Assembly: GCF_000325705.1 (NCBI RefSeq)
Contig: NC_019904.1
Coordinates: 3,102,001 to 3,166,000 of the forward strand
Direction of reading: 5' to 3'
Length of the DNA: 64,000 bases
Source: Echinicola vietnamensis DSM 17526
GTDB taxonomy: Bacteria > Bacteroidota > Bacteroidia > Cytophagales > Cyclobacteriaceae
Numbering within the stretch: the stretch's first letter is position 1; each line of letters starts with the position of its first letter. The notes beneath the pieces are model-generated. The model was not told the DNA's origin and searched no databases. It was given only the letters and a program-made list of their open reading frames with translations. This document shows, one piece after another, positions 8,558-17,948 of the stretch. The position numbers were made by a program, and so were the translations under genes.

Positions 8558-10011
8558 AAACACAGAACAAGATCGTTTATGTCCTGCTGATCGTTTTTTT
8601 CAGCTATACCTTGCTGTTCAGCGGGTTTATCTATTATTCCATTTCCAATTATGCCTTTACGGATTTTTATAAGCGGCTTGAAATCAGGGCAATTACCACT
8701 GCAAAGTCCCAGTTGGAGAATGAAGGGGAAGGGAATATCATCCGTGAGCTACGGCAGGAATACTTGGAGGTGCTTCCTGATGAGGAGATTAAAATGTATA
8801 AGCTTCCGGAAAGCGGTGACTGGCGGGGAATACGTGAGCTTGGAGAGTTTAAAGATGGCTTTATTGATGAAATCCTCGAGGACGGCACCAGTATGTACAA
8901 TGACAGCAGGACCTTCTTTTACGGTACCACGTACACAACGGTGGGCAAGGCCACTTATTTGGTAATCATTTCAGCCGAAAATTACTTTATTACCCATCAC
9001 GTGCACTATTTGCGAAACTTGCTTTTCACCTCTTTGGCGATTGCCTTTGTGATCATCTTGGTAGTGGCCTTTTTGTTTACCCGAAAATACATCCAGCCGA
9101 TCAACGACATCATCGAAAAGGTAAAGGAGATCAGTTCGGAAAACCTGCACCTCCGGCTCAATCAGCAGTCCAAAAACGACGATACGATCAGTCAGCTATC
9201 CCAGACCTTTAATGATATGCTCAACCGGTTGGAGACTTCGTTTGAGACCCAGAAGAATTTTATCAGCAATGCGAGCCATGAGCTGAACACGCCGCTGACC
9301 AGCATCATTGGTGAGGCAGATGTGACGCTCAGCAAGGTTCGCAGACCAGAGGAATACATCATGGCCCTGCAGACCATTTTGGAAGAAGCCGAAAAGCTGG
9401 ACAAGAAAACCAAGGCCCTGCTGATGCTGGCACAAACGGGGTTTGACGGGAAGCGGCAAAAATTCCAAATGCTGCGCACCGACCAACTGATCATGGACGT
9501 TAAGGATACTGTGGAGAAGATCTATCCCGGGAGCAAGATTAGCATCGATTTCAGCCTCTTGCCCGAGAATCCCTACCGGCTAAAAATCAATGCCAACGAG
9601 GCACTCCTTCACCTTGCCCTTTCCAATATCATCTTGAACGGTTGTAAATATTCGGATTTTAACCCCGTCCATGTTGCCTTGGGTGTGTCAGACGGAAAAG
9701 TGATCATCATTGTAAAAGACGAGGGCATCGGCATTCCGGATTCGGAGATGAAATACATTTATGACCCTTACTTTAGGGCCTCCAACACCAAGAACCATGA
9801 GGGATATGGCATCGGGCTTCCTTTGGCCCGCAACATCGTCAGGATGCACCGTGGTGAACTGGTGGTGAATTCTACCGAGAATGAAGGCACTACCGTCCAG
9901 ATCACCCTTCCTTGCTTTTTCACCAATCAAGAGATCAAAGAGGGCAAAGCGGAACAGATCGTAAAAGCCTATCGTGAAGGCCGTACCACCCAAGTGTCCA
10001 GTAATCTTTAA
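8554..10011 (+). CDS. Membrane sensor histidine kinase
   Basis: 485 residues. TM1 spans ~9-29, an extracytoplasmic sensor runs ~30-155 and TM2 spans ~156-175. A HAMP domain follows (IQPINDIIEKVKEIS), then HisKA with phospho-acceptor H242 in SHELNTPLTS, and HATPase_c with an N-box (NIILNGCKYS), G1 (DEGIGIP) and G2 (GYGIGLPLARNIV). It is coupled by a four-base overlap to the upstream response regulator. The sensed stimulus cannot be read from the sequence. Confidence 0.95.
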   Translation: MKTQNKIVYVLLIVFFSYTLLFSGFIYYSISNYAFTDFYKRLEIRAITTAKSQLENEGEGNIIRELRQEYLEVLPDEEIKMYKLPESGDWRGIRELGEFKDGFIDEILEDGTSMYNDSRTFFYGTTYTTVGKATYLVIISAENYFITHHVHYLRNLLFTSLAIAFVIILVVAFLFTRKYIQPINDIIEKVKEISSENLHLRLNQQSKNDDTISQLSQTFNDMLNRLETSFETQKNFISNASHELNTPLTSIIGEADVTLSKVRRPEEYIMALQTILEEAEKLDKKTKALLMLAQTGFDGKRQKFQMLRTDQLIMDVKDTVEKIYPGSKISIDFSLLPENPYRLKINANEALLHLALSNIILNGCKYSDFNPVHVALGVSDGKVIIIVKDEGIGIPDSEMKYIYDPYFRASNTKNHEGYGIGLPLARNIVRMHRGELVVNSTENEGTTVQITLPCFFTNQEIKEGKAEQIVKAYREGRTTQVSSNL

Positions 10012-10039
10012 TTCCCCCTACCTAGCCTACTACCGTCAA

Positions 10040-10064
10040 AAGCCCGCATTTGTAATGCGGGCTT
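10040..10064. terminator. Hairpin downstream of the two-component operon
   Basis: A ten-base perfect stem (AAGCCCGCAT with ATGCGGGCTT) and a five-base loop lie 29 bases after the kinase stop. There is no long T run, so termination may be weak; the hairpin may instead protect the mRNA 3' end. Confidence 0.6.
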
Positions 10065-10244
10065 CAAGCAAGGTAATTATAATGCCCTCTGTCATTCTCC
10101 AAGGACAATCCTTGGCGATATATACTGAAAAAATGCTGGGTTGATGAAGCCCTAATCAATTCTAATCTCATCCTAATCTAATTCTTAATCCCCTCTAATA
10201 GGTGGTGTGTAGTTTTGCTTACGATCATTAAAAAAGCGGGATAG

Positions 10245-10748
10245 ATGAGAAAAACAGTACTAATACCAACTGATTTTACGGTGAAGTCATTAAACCTCGT
10301 AAAATCAGCTTTGAATGCAAATGAGGAATGTCAGCTGGAAATCATTCTTGTACACGGTTTGTACCTTCCGGATTCTATTACCGAAATGCTTTTTTTTAGA
10401 AAAAAAGAAGCCATTAGGAAATTGGAAAACCCAGCATTTGAAGAATCCTGTCAGTTGCTATTGGGAAAATACGGCTCTCGTATCGAAAGTTTGAGTGTGG
10501 ACTTGTTTTCAGGTTATAACAGGGCAGCGTTTGAAAATTACCTGGAGGGAAATCGAGTAGATGAGATCTATGCATTTTCGGACCACGATTTTAAGGCCGT
10601 CCATAAAAGGAGTTTTGACCTGATGCCCTTGATCGAAAAAACAAGCGTCCACTTGACGAAGGTAAAATGGGTAGACCACGGCAGAAGGCATGATCTGGAC
10701 CGGAACCAACTTGCCGCCCTCTTTTTTGGGCATTTCAGTCCATCCTAA
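10245..10748 (+). CDS. Universal-stress-protein-like cytoplasmic protein
   Basis: 167 residues beginning KTVLIPTDFTVKSLNLVKSAL, the first strand and helix of the UspA fold. It continues with IILVHGLYLPDSITEM, where USPs have their second strand. The family's C-terminal nucleotide-binding G-2x-G-9x-G-S/T motif is not clear, so it may be a non-ATP-binding member. It is the first gene of a tight co-directional cluster with a small membrane-anchored protein (12 bases downstream) and a DUF1275 protein. Confidence 0.7.
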   Translation: MRKTVLIPTDFTVKSLNLVKSALNANEECQLEIILVHGLYLPDSITEMLFFRKKEAIRKLENPAFEESCQLLLGKYGSRIESLSVDLFSGYNRAAFENYLEGNRVDEIYAFSDHDFKAVHKRSFDLMPLIEKTSVHLTKVKWVDHGRRHDLDRNQLAALFFGHFSPS

Positions 10749-10759
10749 ATAAAAAGAAG

Positions 10760-11227
10760 ATGAAGATAAAAATAATGTATGTCGGCGTATTTGTGCTGCT
10801 GTTTGGCGTAGTGGTCACATTGGTGGCCAATGATGTGAGTCCAGAGCGGAAATTGATCGGAAAATGGGAAGAGGTGATGTGGAAGTATGAAAAATTGGAT
10901 AGCTCGGAAGGCAATGTATTCGATTCTTTTCATATCAACGACCAACTTAAGCAAGAAATCAGTCGAGAACTGGTCATCCATAAAGCAGAGACCTGGGAGA
11001 TCAAGCCGGAAGGGGAACTGTTGCTGCATAAAAAAAATGGGGCCAGTGAACACTTGCACTGGCGGTTGAAAGGGCGTGGTCATGTGTTAAAGCTTTTTGG
11101 GCATGGAGACAGCCTAGAGCATTACCAGATCCAAAAACTTACCGATGACACGATGGAGATTCACTTTAATTCAGACTTACAAGCACGGGGAATCATCAAG
11201 ATGACCTTCAAAAAAGCCAAAAGTTAA
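10760..11227 (+). CDS. Membrane-anchored small protein, lipocalin-like style, unknown function
   Basis: 155 residues. One N-terminal hydrophobic helix (~3-24) serves as anchor or uncleaved signal. A beta-rich body follows, with KLIGKWEEVMWKYEK near the start and TMEIHFNSD and GIIKMTFKK near the end, reminiscent of lipocalin-like domains in Bacteroidota. I do not recognise a specific family. It sits between the USP-like gene and the DUF1275 gene with gaps of 11 and 5 bases, so it is clearly co-transcribed. Confidence 0.6.
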   Translation: MKIKIMYVGVFVLLFGVVVTLVANDVSPERKLIGKWEEVMWKYEKLDSSEGNVFDSFHINDQLKQEISRELVIHKAETWEIKPEGELLLHKKNGASEHLHWRLKGRGHVLKLFGHGDSLEHYQIQKLTDDTMEIHFNSDLQARGIIKMTFKKAKS

Positions 11228-11232
11228 CATCG

Positions 11233-12027
11233 ATGCTCAGAAAATTCAGCAATAGCAGGACACTAAGCGATAACATTAAACTGGGAAGCCTAACGGCTTT
11301 TTCGGCAGGGATGGTGAATGTGGTCTCAGTAATGTTGTTTTTCGCGTTTACTTCGAATGTAACGGGCCATTATGCGGTTTTGGCAGAGGAGATAGCGAAA
11401 GGTAACTGGTACCAAGCTGGTGTGGTGGCGGCATGGATCATGCTGTTCTTTTTTGGTGGGTTCACCTCCAATTGCATCATCATCCATTTTAATAAACGCT
11501 ACACTTATTTGGCGCATGCCGTCCCCGTGTTTTTGGAAATCCTTTGTCTTTTGGTCGTAGGGACTTACGTGCAGTTTTATTATGCCGAGACCTTATTGGA
11601 GACGGAATGGTTGGTAGGGCTGATGCTGTATGCCATGGGCATCCAAAATGGATTGACGGCGAGTATTTCCAATTCTGCAGTGAAAACGACCCACTTGACG
11701 GGCTTGACCACAGACTTGGGCATGCTCTTTTCCATGTTTACCAAGAAAGAATACCGTGAAAATCCCCAATTGCGGGGCAAGCTTAAGATACAGTTGTCGA
11801 TTATGGTCAGTTACATGTCCGGAGGCATCACTGCAGGCTTCATTTACATGACCATTGCTTACAATGTGTTTTATATCGTTTGTCTTTTCTTGCTGATTGT
11901 CATTGGCTATGACTATTACAAATTGAAGTACTATGAGCTGGTCAATAGACGCGACCGCAAGAGCAAAAAGGATTTTTACCGGTATATAGGAGTCAAGAAT
12001 AAAAAGAAAATCCTCGAAAAAGCCTGA
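11233..12027 (+). CDS. DUF1275 (YoaK-type) integral membrane protein
   Basis: 264 residues with six or so membrane helices. Family features are GSLTAFSAGMVNVVSVMLFFAFTSNVTGHY at the N-terminus, LMLYAMGIQNGLTASIS in the middle, and TTHLTGLTTDLG, the conserved T-H-x-T-G-x-x-T-D motif of DUF1275. It is the last gene of the USP-like operon and is followed by a terminator hairpin at 12067-12101. Function in the family is unestablished. Confidence 0.85.
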   Translation: MLRKFSNSRTLSDNIKLGSLTAFSAGMVNVVSVMLFFAFTSNVTGHYAVLAEEIAKGNWYQAGVVAAWIMLFFFGGFTSNCIIIHFNKRYTYLAHAVPVFLEILCLLVVGTYVQFYYAETLLETEWLVGLMLYAMGIQNGLTASISNSAVKTTHLTGLTTDLGMLFSMFTKKEYRENPQLRGKLKIQLSIMVSYMSGGITAGFIYMTIAYNVFYIVCLFLLIVIGYDYYKLKYYELVNRRDRKSKKDFYRYIGVKNKKKILEKA

Positions 12028-12864
12028 GAATATGATGGTGGTAGTCAAAAGACAGGCTTAGTTCAGACACCTACAGGTTATGTTACTTGTGGGTGTTTTT
12101 TATGCTATTTTTAATCGTTTGCGATGATCACGGATCAGGTGAAATTTCTGGAGAGATAAATTTCTTTTTTATAGAACAAGGTTACGCCACCAAGGCTCTA
12201 AGACACAAAACAATAGTAAATTCCTTTCTATGCAGGTTACAGCATCCACTTGATGCCTTTGGCACTTTGTGGCATATCTCGTTTCCATGGTGTTTCCTTT
12301 AAGTAAACTGGATCTAGCAGAAAAGTTTGGGGTAGCCTATTTCGATGGGTAAATATGTTCTTCGCCACCTTTGGTTGCTATTTGGCCACGGATGAACACT
12401 GATAAACACAGATAGGATGCTTAAGGCGTTTCAAAACTTTTATCAATAGTTTAACTTAAAAGATTACGATGCCCATGCCTTTGGCAATGAAGAGGACTTC
12501 TCGGCAAAGTTTGGATTCATCCAGTTTATAGATGAAATAGCATCCTTTTAAATAAAGTTGCCCTCAGGAATATTGCTTGATCCGTGATATTGTGTATGAT
12601 GTAAACTCGAAAGATAGCCCCAAAAGTGAGGCACATTCATAGCCATGGGTGAAGCCCATGGTAAATTAACCCATTCAACGTTTTCCGTTTTAGCCGCACT
12701 GACCGCCTTATTCTCCACAAGTTCCCGCTAAAACCCATTCGATCGGATGGTGGAAAAGCAACATTTTAGCGGTATGGAATTTTCTTTCATAAGAGCATAT
12801 CGAAAATCATTCCCAGAAATATTGCTAGATTCCATAGTTTGGAGTAGGCTAGAATAGGTCCGAA
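12028..12864. repeat. Gene-free stretch packed with dispersed intergenic repeats
   Basis: At 12184-12210 lies a GCCACCAAGGCTCTAAGACAC-type repeat, with its inverted partner at 12249-12273. A GGATC(A/T)AGCAGAAAA copy spans 12310-12332. A GCCACGGATGAACAC / GATAAACACAGAT repeat lies at 12385-12413. At 12643-12661 a perfect stem-loop has 7-bp arms (CCATGGG, CCCATGG). Segment 12762-12801 matches 40404-40443. Similar repeats are scattered between genes in many Bacteroidota; no product is known. Short frames here are translations of the repeats. Confidence 0.6.
12067..12101 (+). terminator. Rho-independent-type terminator of the USP/DUF1275 operon
   Basis: ACACCTACA pairs with TGTGGGTGT (one G-U), with a twelve-base loop followed directly by a run of T residues, 40 bases after the DUF1275 stop. 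Confidence 0.65.
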
Positions 12865-13101
12865 ATGGAAGCGTTGAAGATCGGGCATTTCAAGGTGGAA
12901 GTCCTGCAGGATGATGCTTGGGTGACGGTGGCTACAGGCAAAGTACGTCCGCTTCAGCCGTTTGAAACGGGAAGGGTACGGCTGAGCCATCAGCAGACCA
13001 CTGCACCATTACATCGTGCCACAGAAATCAAGGTTTACGTAGACGGCGAACAGGTGGGATGGTTTCACGGTAGCAGTGATGAAGATGGAGTTGTTATTTG
13101 A
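12865..13101 (+). CDS. Small conserved-looking hypothetical protein
   Basis: 78 residues from an ATG. The sequence is compact and mixed beta-like, with VEVLQDDAWVTVATGKVRP and EIKVYVDGEQVGWFHGSSDEDG. Codon use is normal for this genome, which supports it being real. It converges on the antiporter gene with an eight-base overlap of the two 3' ends. I do not recognise the family. Confidence 0.5.
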   Translation: MEALKIGHFKVEVLQDDAWVTVATGKVRPLQPFETGRVRLSHQQTTAPLHRATEIKVYVDGEQVGWFHGSSDEDGVVI

Positions 13102-14557
13102 TTCCCAAAGCCTCTTTGACCAATTGGTCCTGATCAGGATCGTCGACCATGATCATCAAGATATCTTTTTCTAGGAGTTCGGTTTCACCATTGGGCGTGA
13201 GAAATTTTCCGTTTCGGTGGATAAGTACGATGAGACAGGAATTTGGAAAACCTATTTCCAGTATTTTATTTCCAGCAATGGCTGCCTCTTTGGGGATTTC
13301 AACTTCTATCAGCGCATTTTTGACATCGTCAGAGAGTTCGATGTCCAGCAGCGATTTTTTCTTCAGTCCTTCTGGAAGGGCCAAATCCAGCAGCTTGGCA
13401 GCTAAAGGAAGGGTGGTTGCCTGAAGAGCTACGGAAGTTAGCACAATAAAGAATACGATATGAAAAATCACATCGGACATTTCCACACCATGGATCATTG
13501 GAAAGGTCGCAAAGACAATGGGCACTGCACCTCGGAGACCTACCCAAGAGAGGAACAATTTTTCTTTAAAGGAATAGCGGAAGGGGATAAGGGTTAGGAA
13601 AACCCCCAATGGTCTCGCTACCAGAATCAGGAATAACGCGGCAGAGAGGGCTAGTCCGATTACAGGCAGCATTTGTGATGGAAACACCAATAAGCCCAAG
13701 GTAATGAACATGACCACCTGCATGAGCCAAGCCACACCATCAAAAAACTTCATCATGCTTTTTTTATGGAGTATCTTTGCGTTTCCAACGGTGAGGGCAC
13801 AGATATACACGGCCAGAAAGCCATTTCCCCGGAGGAGATCGGTAAGTGTATAGGTGAGCAGGACGAGAGAAATCATCAGCACTGGATACAGCCCTTCTGC
13901 ATCCAAGTTTATCTTGTTGATCGTGAGGACTGCCACACGTCCGATCAGCCAGCCCAAAACGGCGCCGACGATCATTTGGATAAAAAACAGCGGAATAATT
14001 TCGATGATTGAGAAATCATCTAGGGTGATGAGGCTGGTCATGGCTATGGTAAGAAAATATGCCATGGGGTCATTACTACCGCTTTCCAGTTCCAGCAGCG
14101 GCCGGAGATTACCCTTAAGTCCAATACTCTTGCTTCTCAAGATGGAAAATACCGCAGCCGCATCTGTGGAGGAAACGATTGATCCGAGCAGTAGACTTTC
14201 CAACAGGGTCAGGTCCGAAACCCAATATACAAATCCTCCCAAAGAGAAACTGGTCAACAGCACCCCAATCGTGGATAGTCCTATGCCTTGGGCCAAAATG
14301 GGTTTCACAGAAGGCCATTTGGTGTCAAGACCACCCGAAAAGAGGATAAATGTCAGTGCTATTATTCCCAGAAATTGGGTCATGGAGGGGTCGTCAAAGA
14401 CTATTCCCCCTATGCCGTCCGATCCCGCCAGCATCCCAACGCCCAAAAATATCAAAAGGGCAGGAATGCCTGTTTTGCCAGAAGTTTTGCTCGCTATCAC
14501 ACCTGCAAAAAGTAATATTGAGCTGATCAAAAGGATATTTTCAGCAGTCAGAATCAT
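13094..14557 (-). CDS. Potassium/proton antiporter (CPA1, NhaP2/CvrA type)
   Basis: 487 residues. Residues ~1-390 form a cation/proton antiporter domain with about 12 helices. Signature stretches are [49 protein letters not shown] (the conserved ND pair of CPA exchangers) and [16 protein letters not shown]. Residues ~405-487 form an RCK_C/TrkA_C domain ([21 protein letters not shown]), the regulatory module that distinguishes K+/H+ NhaP2-type proteins. It acts in the inner membrane in K+/pH homeostasis. Confidence 0.9.
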   Translation of the reverse strand: MILTAENILLISSILLFAGVIASKTSGKTGIPALLIFLGVGMLAGSDGIGGIVFDDPSMTQFLGIIALTFILFSGGLDTKWPSVKPILAQGIGLSTIGVLLTSFSLGGFVYWVSDLTLLESLLLGSIVSSTDAAAVFSILRSKSIGLKGNLRPLLELESGSNDPMAYFLTIAMTSLITLDDFSIIEIIPLFFIQMIVGAVLGWLIGRVAVLTINKINLDAEGLYPVLMISLVLLTYTLTDLLRGNGFLAVYICALTVGNAKILHKKSMMKFFDGVAWLMQVVMFITLGLLVFPSQMLPVIGLALSAALFLILVARPLGVFLTLIPFRYSFKEKLFLSWVGLRGAVPIVFATFPMIHGVEMSDVIFHIVFFIVLTSVALQATTLPLAAKLLDLALPEGLKKKSLLDIELSDDVKNALIEVEIPKEAAIAGNKILEIGFPNSCLIVLIHRNGKFLTPNGETELLEKDILMIMVDDPDQDQLVKEALGIK

Positions 14558-14679
14558 GGAAGGAAAGCTTTGTTCAGAGTGAATTTAATAAACTGCAGGG
14601 GCAAAATGCCTTTCGAGGAATTGTTTTTTTTAAATGGATGTTTAAGCTTCAACGATTTTTACCTAAAACGAAAAAGGTT

Positions 14680-15303
14680 ATGGAAGATAAATGGTTGGAA
14701 AAGTGGAATGAACGCTATAGTGACCCGGCTTTTGCTTATGGCGAGGAGCCTAATGAATACCTAAAGGAACAATTGGAGAAGCTAGATCCTGGCAAAATAC
14801 TGTTCCCTGCAGAAGGAGAAGGGAGAAATGCCATTTTTGCTGCCCAAAGCGGTTGGGAGGTTTCTGCTTTTGACATCAGTAAAGTAGGCAGGGAAAAGGC
14901 CAAACAATGGGCGACTAGGCAAGGAGTGGTCTTGGACTACCAGGTAGGAGAGCTTCCCCGACTGGATTATCACGAAGGGCAGTTTGACGCCATAGCTCTT
15001 ATTTATGCCCACTTTCCTGCGACCATAAAGTCAACCTATCATAAGATTTTAGTAGATTATCTTCGCCCCGGCGGCCATGTGATTTTTGAGGCGTTTGGAA
15101 AGAACCATTTGGCCTTAAGGAACCAGAACCCTAAAGTAGGAGGACCAAAGGATGTGGATACCTTGTTTTCTGTTGCGGAGTTAAAAGCTGACTTTAAAAA
15201 CGTTGAGATGCTGAATTTGGAGGAGAAGGTGATTTCACTGCGTGAGGGATTGTACCATAATGGGGAAGGTTCTGTCATCAGGTTTGTCGGAAAAAAGAAA
15301 TAG
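14680..15303 (+). CDS. Class I SAM-dependent methyltransferase (TehB/UbiE-like)
   Basis: About 207 residues from the ATG at 14680. The frame extends upstream to 14638, but [21 protein letters not shown] is the usual family N-terminus and AAAAAGG precedes 14680, so I prefer this start. Motif I reads [17 protein letters not shown], where the usual GxGxG is altered to [21 protein letters not shown] is motif post-I, and [16 protein letters not shown] is motif III. This is the small-molecule methyltransferase group that contains TehB; the substrate is not known. Confidence 0.8.
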   Translation: MEDKWLEKWNERYSDPAFAYGEEPNEYLKEQLEKLDPGKILFPAEGEGRNAIFAAQSGWEVSAFDISKVGREKAKQWATRQGVVLDYQVGELPRLDYHEGQFDAIALIYAHFPATIKSTYHKILVDYLRPGGHVIFEAFGKNHLALRNQNPKVGGPKDVDTLFSVAELKADFKNVEMLNLEEKVISLREGLYHNGEGSVIRFVGKKK

Positions 15304-15616
15304 CATTGGCTTTTTTAGCATTCGAATCATTGTTAAGGTAACGGTTTTGTCCTATTAATGCTGTATTTCATATGACGGATAAGCTAACGTGGCAAAAACC
15401 AACTTTTAGTGGGGGCGTTTATTATTAATCATTTCTTAATGACATTTCGGTAAGCTGCGAAAGCGAGTCGGATATCTTTGTATCTTTATTTTACTGGAGC
15501 ACATCGATTGCGGTTACTTGCAAAAGCACTTTGGAAGATGGTTTACGAAGCGTCTTGCCTTATTTCAGGGGATTGCAAGCGGGTGGCCGTGATTTGGGAT
15601 CCAATACGAAATTATA
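15304..15616. other. Leader region of the phosphatase gene
   Basis: 313 bases without a gene. It includes a candidate promoter element near 15473. No strong hairpin was seen. Confidence 0.4.
15473..15480 (+). promoter_or_regulatory. Candidate Bacteroidota -7 element (TAnnTTTG)
   Basis: TATCTTTG matches the -7 consensus of the Bacteroidota primary sigma factor. A TTTC/TTTG-like -33 box is only approximate. It lies about 140 bases upstream of the phosphatase fusion gene. Confidence 0.3.
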
Positions 15617-17446
15617 ATGAATAAAAGCACTATCATCTGTTTCCTTGTTTTTCTCTTTCCTTTAGTAGTTAAGGCACAAGGGGAATACCAATTCCACTCC
15701 CATAATGATTACCTTCAGCCGGTTCCTTTTTGGACAGCTTATGCCAATGGCGCAGCTTCCATAGAAGTGGATGTTATTCTTCAGGAGGGGAAATTGATGG
15801 TGGCCCATGAGAAAGAAACCATCTCGGCAAACAAAACCCTCGAATCCCTATACTTAGCCCCAATGCGGCAAGCAAAGGCATTGGGGATCGGCGAGTTGAC
15901 CTTTCAACTGCTGATCGATATCAAGACCGATGCTGACGCAAGCATGGAGGCCATAGCTGCTGTTTTAGAGGATTATGAGGAGCTGTTGGCAGTGCCTGGC
16001 CAACAACATGGTGTTACGGTAGTGATTTCCGGAAACAGACCTCGCCTGGAAGATTACGATGATTATGCGCCATACATCCTTTTTGATTATCAATCCTTGG
16101 ATTTTCCAAGCAATTTACCTTGGCACCGGATTGCTTTGGTGAGCCTTCCCTTTCAGCGGTTTTCCGTTTGGAACGGGAAAGGGCGCTTGGTCCAAGAAGA
16201 GAAGCAAAAGCTGGAGGGGATAATCCAGAAAGTCCATGCGGTAGATCGGCCTATCCGGTTTTGGGGGGCACCGGACAGCAAAACCGCTTGGAAGGCTTTT
16301 GCCGACATGGGGATAGATTTTATCAATACAGACATGCCCTTCGAGGCCAGTAGATACCTGAGCAGCCTAAACGGTAATGTGGTCAGTAGTCAGCATCGGC
16401 ATGAAATATACCATCCACAATTCAAGGTGGATGGTGCAGCAGTACCGGTCACACAAATCATTCTGATGATCGGGGATGGGAATGGGCTGGCACAGATTTC
16501 GGCCGGAATGTATGCCCATGGCAATCAACTCAACTTGACACAATTAAGGCATATTGGCTTGGTGAAGACCCAGTCTGCAGATGACTTTACGACGGATTCA
16601 GCAGCAGGAGCCACCGCTTTGGCCACAGGCCAAAAAGCCAACAATAGGGCAATTGGCGTTTCTCCCGATGGAAAAGCAATGGCCAATTTACCGGAAGTGT
16701 TGGAGCAGTATTCATTTCGCTCTGGGATCGTAACGACTGATCACATAACGGGAGCTACTCCGGCATCATTTTATGCCCACAGGGAAGATCGGGGAATGAC
16801 CGCGGGCATCGCAGAAGACCTGCAAAAAAGTCCGCTTGATCTCTTTATTGGAGGCGGAAAGAACGATTTTCTGCTGCATGACAGGGAATTGATCGAGCCC
16901 CTTGAGGCTGCTGGTTTTACGCTTATAAAGCGGCTAGAATCACTACAGACATCCACCGCGTCCAAGGCAGGGTATTTTGCCAGTAATCAAGGCTTACCGA
17001 CTGTGGAGAAGGGGAGAGAGGGTTTTTTGAAGGAAGCCACCTCAGGTGCGCTGTCATTTTTGAGCAAAGAAGAAGCACCATTTTTCTTATTGATAGAAAG
17101 TGCCATGATTGATACAGGGGGACACTGGAACAGTGCGGATACGGTAGTGGAAGAGGAAATTGATTTTGATGATGCGATCGGAGAGGTTATTTCCTTTGCA
17201 GACGCCCATCCGGGGACATTGGTGCTGATCACTGCCGATCATGAAACAGGAGGAGCTACCTTGCCACAAGGGAATCTAGAAAAGGGAGAAGTGGAGATCA
17301 ATTTTGACACCAAAGATCATACTGGGATTATGGTGCCCATTTTTGCCTATGGTGCCCATGCTGACAAATTCATCGGGGTATACGAGAACACGGCGATCTT
17401 TGATAAGGTCATGGAGCTCGTAAAGCAGTACCATGACGGTAAATAG
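15617..17446 (+). CDS. Secreted GDPD/PI-PLC-like domain fused to alkaline phosphatase
   Basis: 609 residues. Residues 1-21 are a signal peptide. Residues ~24-250 are a glycerophosphodiesterase-like TIM barrel (FHSHNDYLQPVPFWTAYANGA, ASIEVDVILQEGKLMVAHE, FINTDMP). Residues ~275-609 are an alkaline phosphatase: the first metal Asp is D287 (IILMIGDGNG), nucleophile S328 sits in TTDSAAGATALATG, and ADHETGGA and the late H residues complete the site. The two activities in one periplasmic protein would release phosphate from glycerophosphodiesters in sequence. The expected E and H residues of the GDPD half are partly present, so that half may be a binder rather than an enzyme. Confidence 0.85.
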   Translation: MNKSTIICFLVFLFPLVVKAQGEYQFHSHNDYLQPVPFWTAYANGAASIEVDVILQEGKLMVAHEKETISANKTLESLYLAPMRQAKALGIGELTFQLLIDIKTDADASMEAIAAVLEDYEELLAVPGQQHGVTVVISGNRPRLEDYDDYAPYILFDYQSLDFPSNLPWHRIALVSLPFQRFSVWNGKGRLVQEEKQKLEGIIQKVHAVDRPIRFWGAPDSKTAWKAFADMGIDFINTDMPFEASRYLSSLNGNVVSSQHRHEIYHPQFKVDGAAVPVTQIILMIGDGNGLAQISAGMYAHGNQLNLTQLRHIGLVKTQSADDFTTDSAAGATALATGQKANNRAIGVSPDGKAMANLPEVLEQYSFRSGIVTTDHITGATPASFYAHREDRGMTAGIAEDLQKSPLDLFIGGGKNDFLLHDRELIEPLEAAGFTLIKRLESLQTSTASKAGYFASNQGLPTVEKGREGFLKEATSGALSFLSKEEAPFFLLIESAMIDTGGHWNSADTVVEEEIDFDDAIGEVISFADAHPGTLVLITADHETGGATLPQGNLEKGEVEINFDTKDHTGIMVPIFAYGAHADKFIGVYENTAIFDKVMELVKQYHDGK

Positions 17447-17475
17447 TAAAAGGCCATGATCAGGCCTATTTTTGG

Positions 17476-17898
17476 CTACATGTTGGAAGTCCCCTTTAGT
17501 GCCAGTCTATACCCGAAGTATGCAAAAGGGATATACGCCAGCCCCATGTCCAATATTCCATACCAAGCGGGGAAGGGCAGCAAGAAGATTTGGAACAAGC
17601 CTCCTAACAGAAAGCAAAAGCCAATGGTCAGTGCCGACTTCTGCTTTTGGTGAAGGGAAATTAGTGCCGAGGTGAAAGCCCCGGCGAGGGTGCCTGTGGC
17701 GTGTGCGCCAAGGAAAATCAGCAAATGGCCGGTGGTGAACCCATGCAAAGAAGATTTGAAGCCTGCGATAGAAGTCAAGTCCATTCCACTCGGAAGGGAA
17801 ACCACCATGCCGGTGATCAGGATTAGCCCCATCTGGATCACCCAGCCAATGATCAGCCCTGCAAAAACACTTATGGTATTGGTGGAGTCAGATTTCAT
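17476..17898 (-). CDS. Small integral membrane protein, unknown function
   Basis: 140 residues with about four hydrophobic helices (VFAGLIIGWVIQMGLILITG, GHLLIFLGAHATGTLAGAF, a third around SALTIGFCFLLGGLF and a last near MGLAYIPFAYFG). It resembles short DoxX/DUF-type membrane proteins of Bacteroidota but has no motif I can name. ATG start. It converges with the phosphatase fusion (30-base gap). Confidence 0.6.
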   Translation of the reverse strand: MKSDSTNTISVFAGLIIGWVIQMGLILITGMVVSLPSGMDLTSIAGFKSSLHGFTTGHLLIFLGAHATGTLAGAFTSALISLHQKQKSALTIGFCFLLGGLFQIFLLPFPAWYGILDMGLAYIPFAYFGYRLALKGTSNM

Positions 17899-17948
17899 GG
17901 GAAGGATGTTGCCAGGTCGTTAGTAAGAATCACAGAAAGAAGTAACCA

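Noticed and set aside
12087..12302. 71-residue frame after the DUF1275 operon
   Set aside because: It overlaps the terminator and translates a dispersed repeat; not a gene.
13854..14582. 242-residue plus-strand frame
   Set aside because: Lies opposite the K+/H+ antiporter, has a low-complexity, Ser/Ile-rich translation and no recognisable domain.
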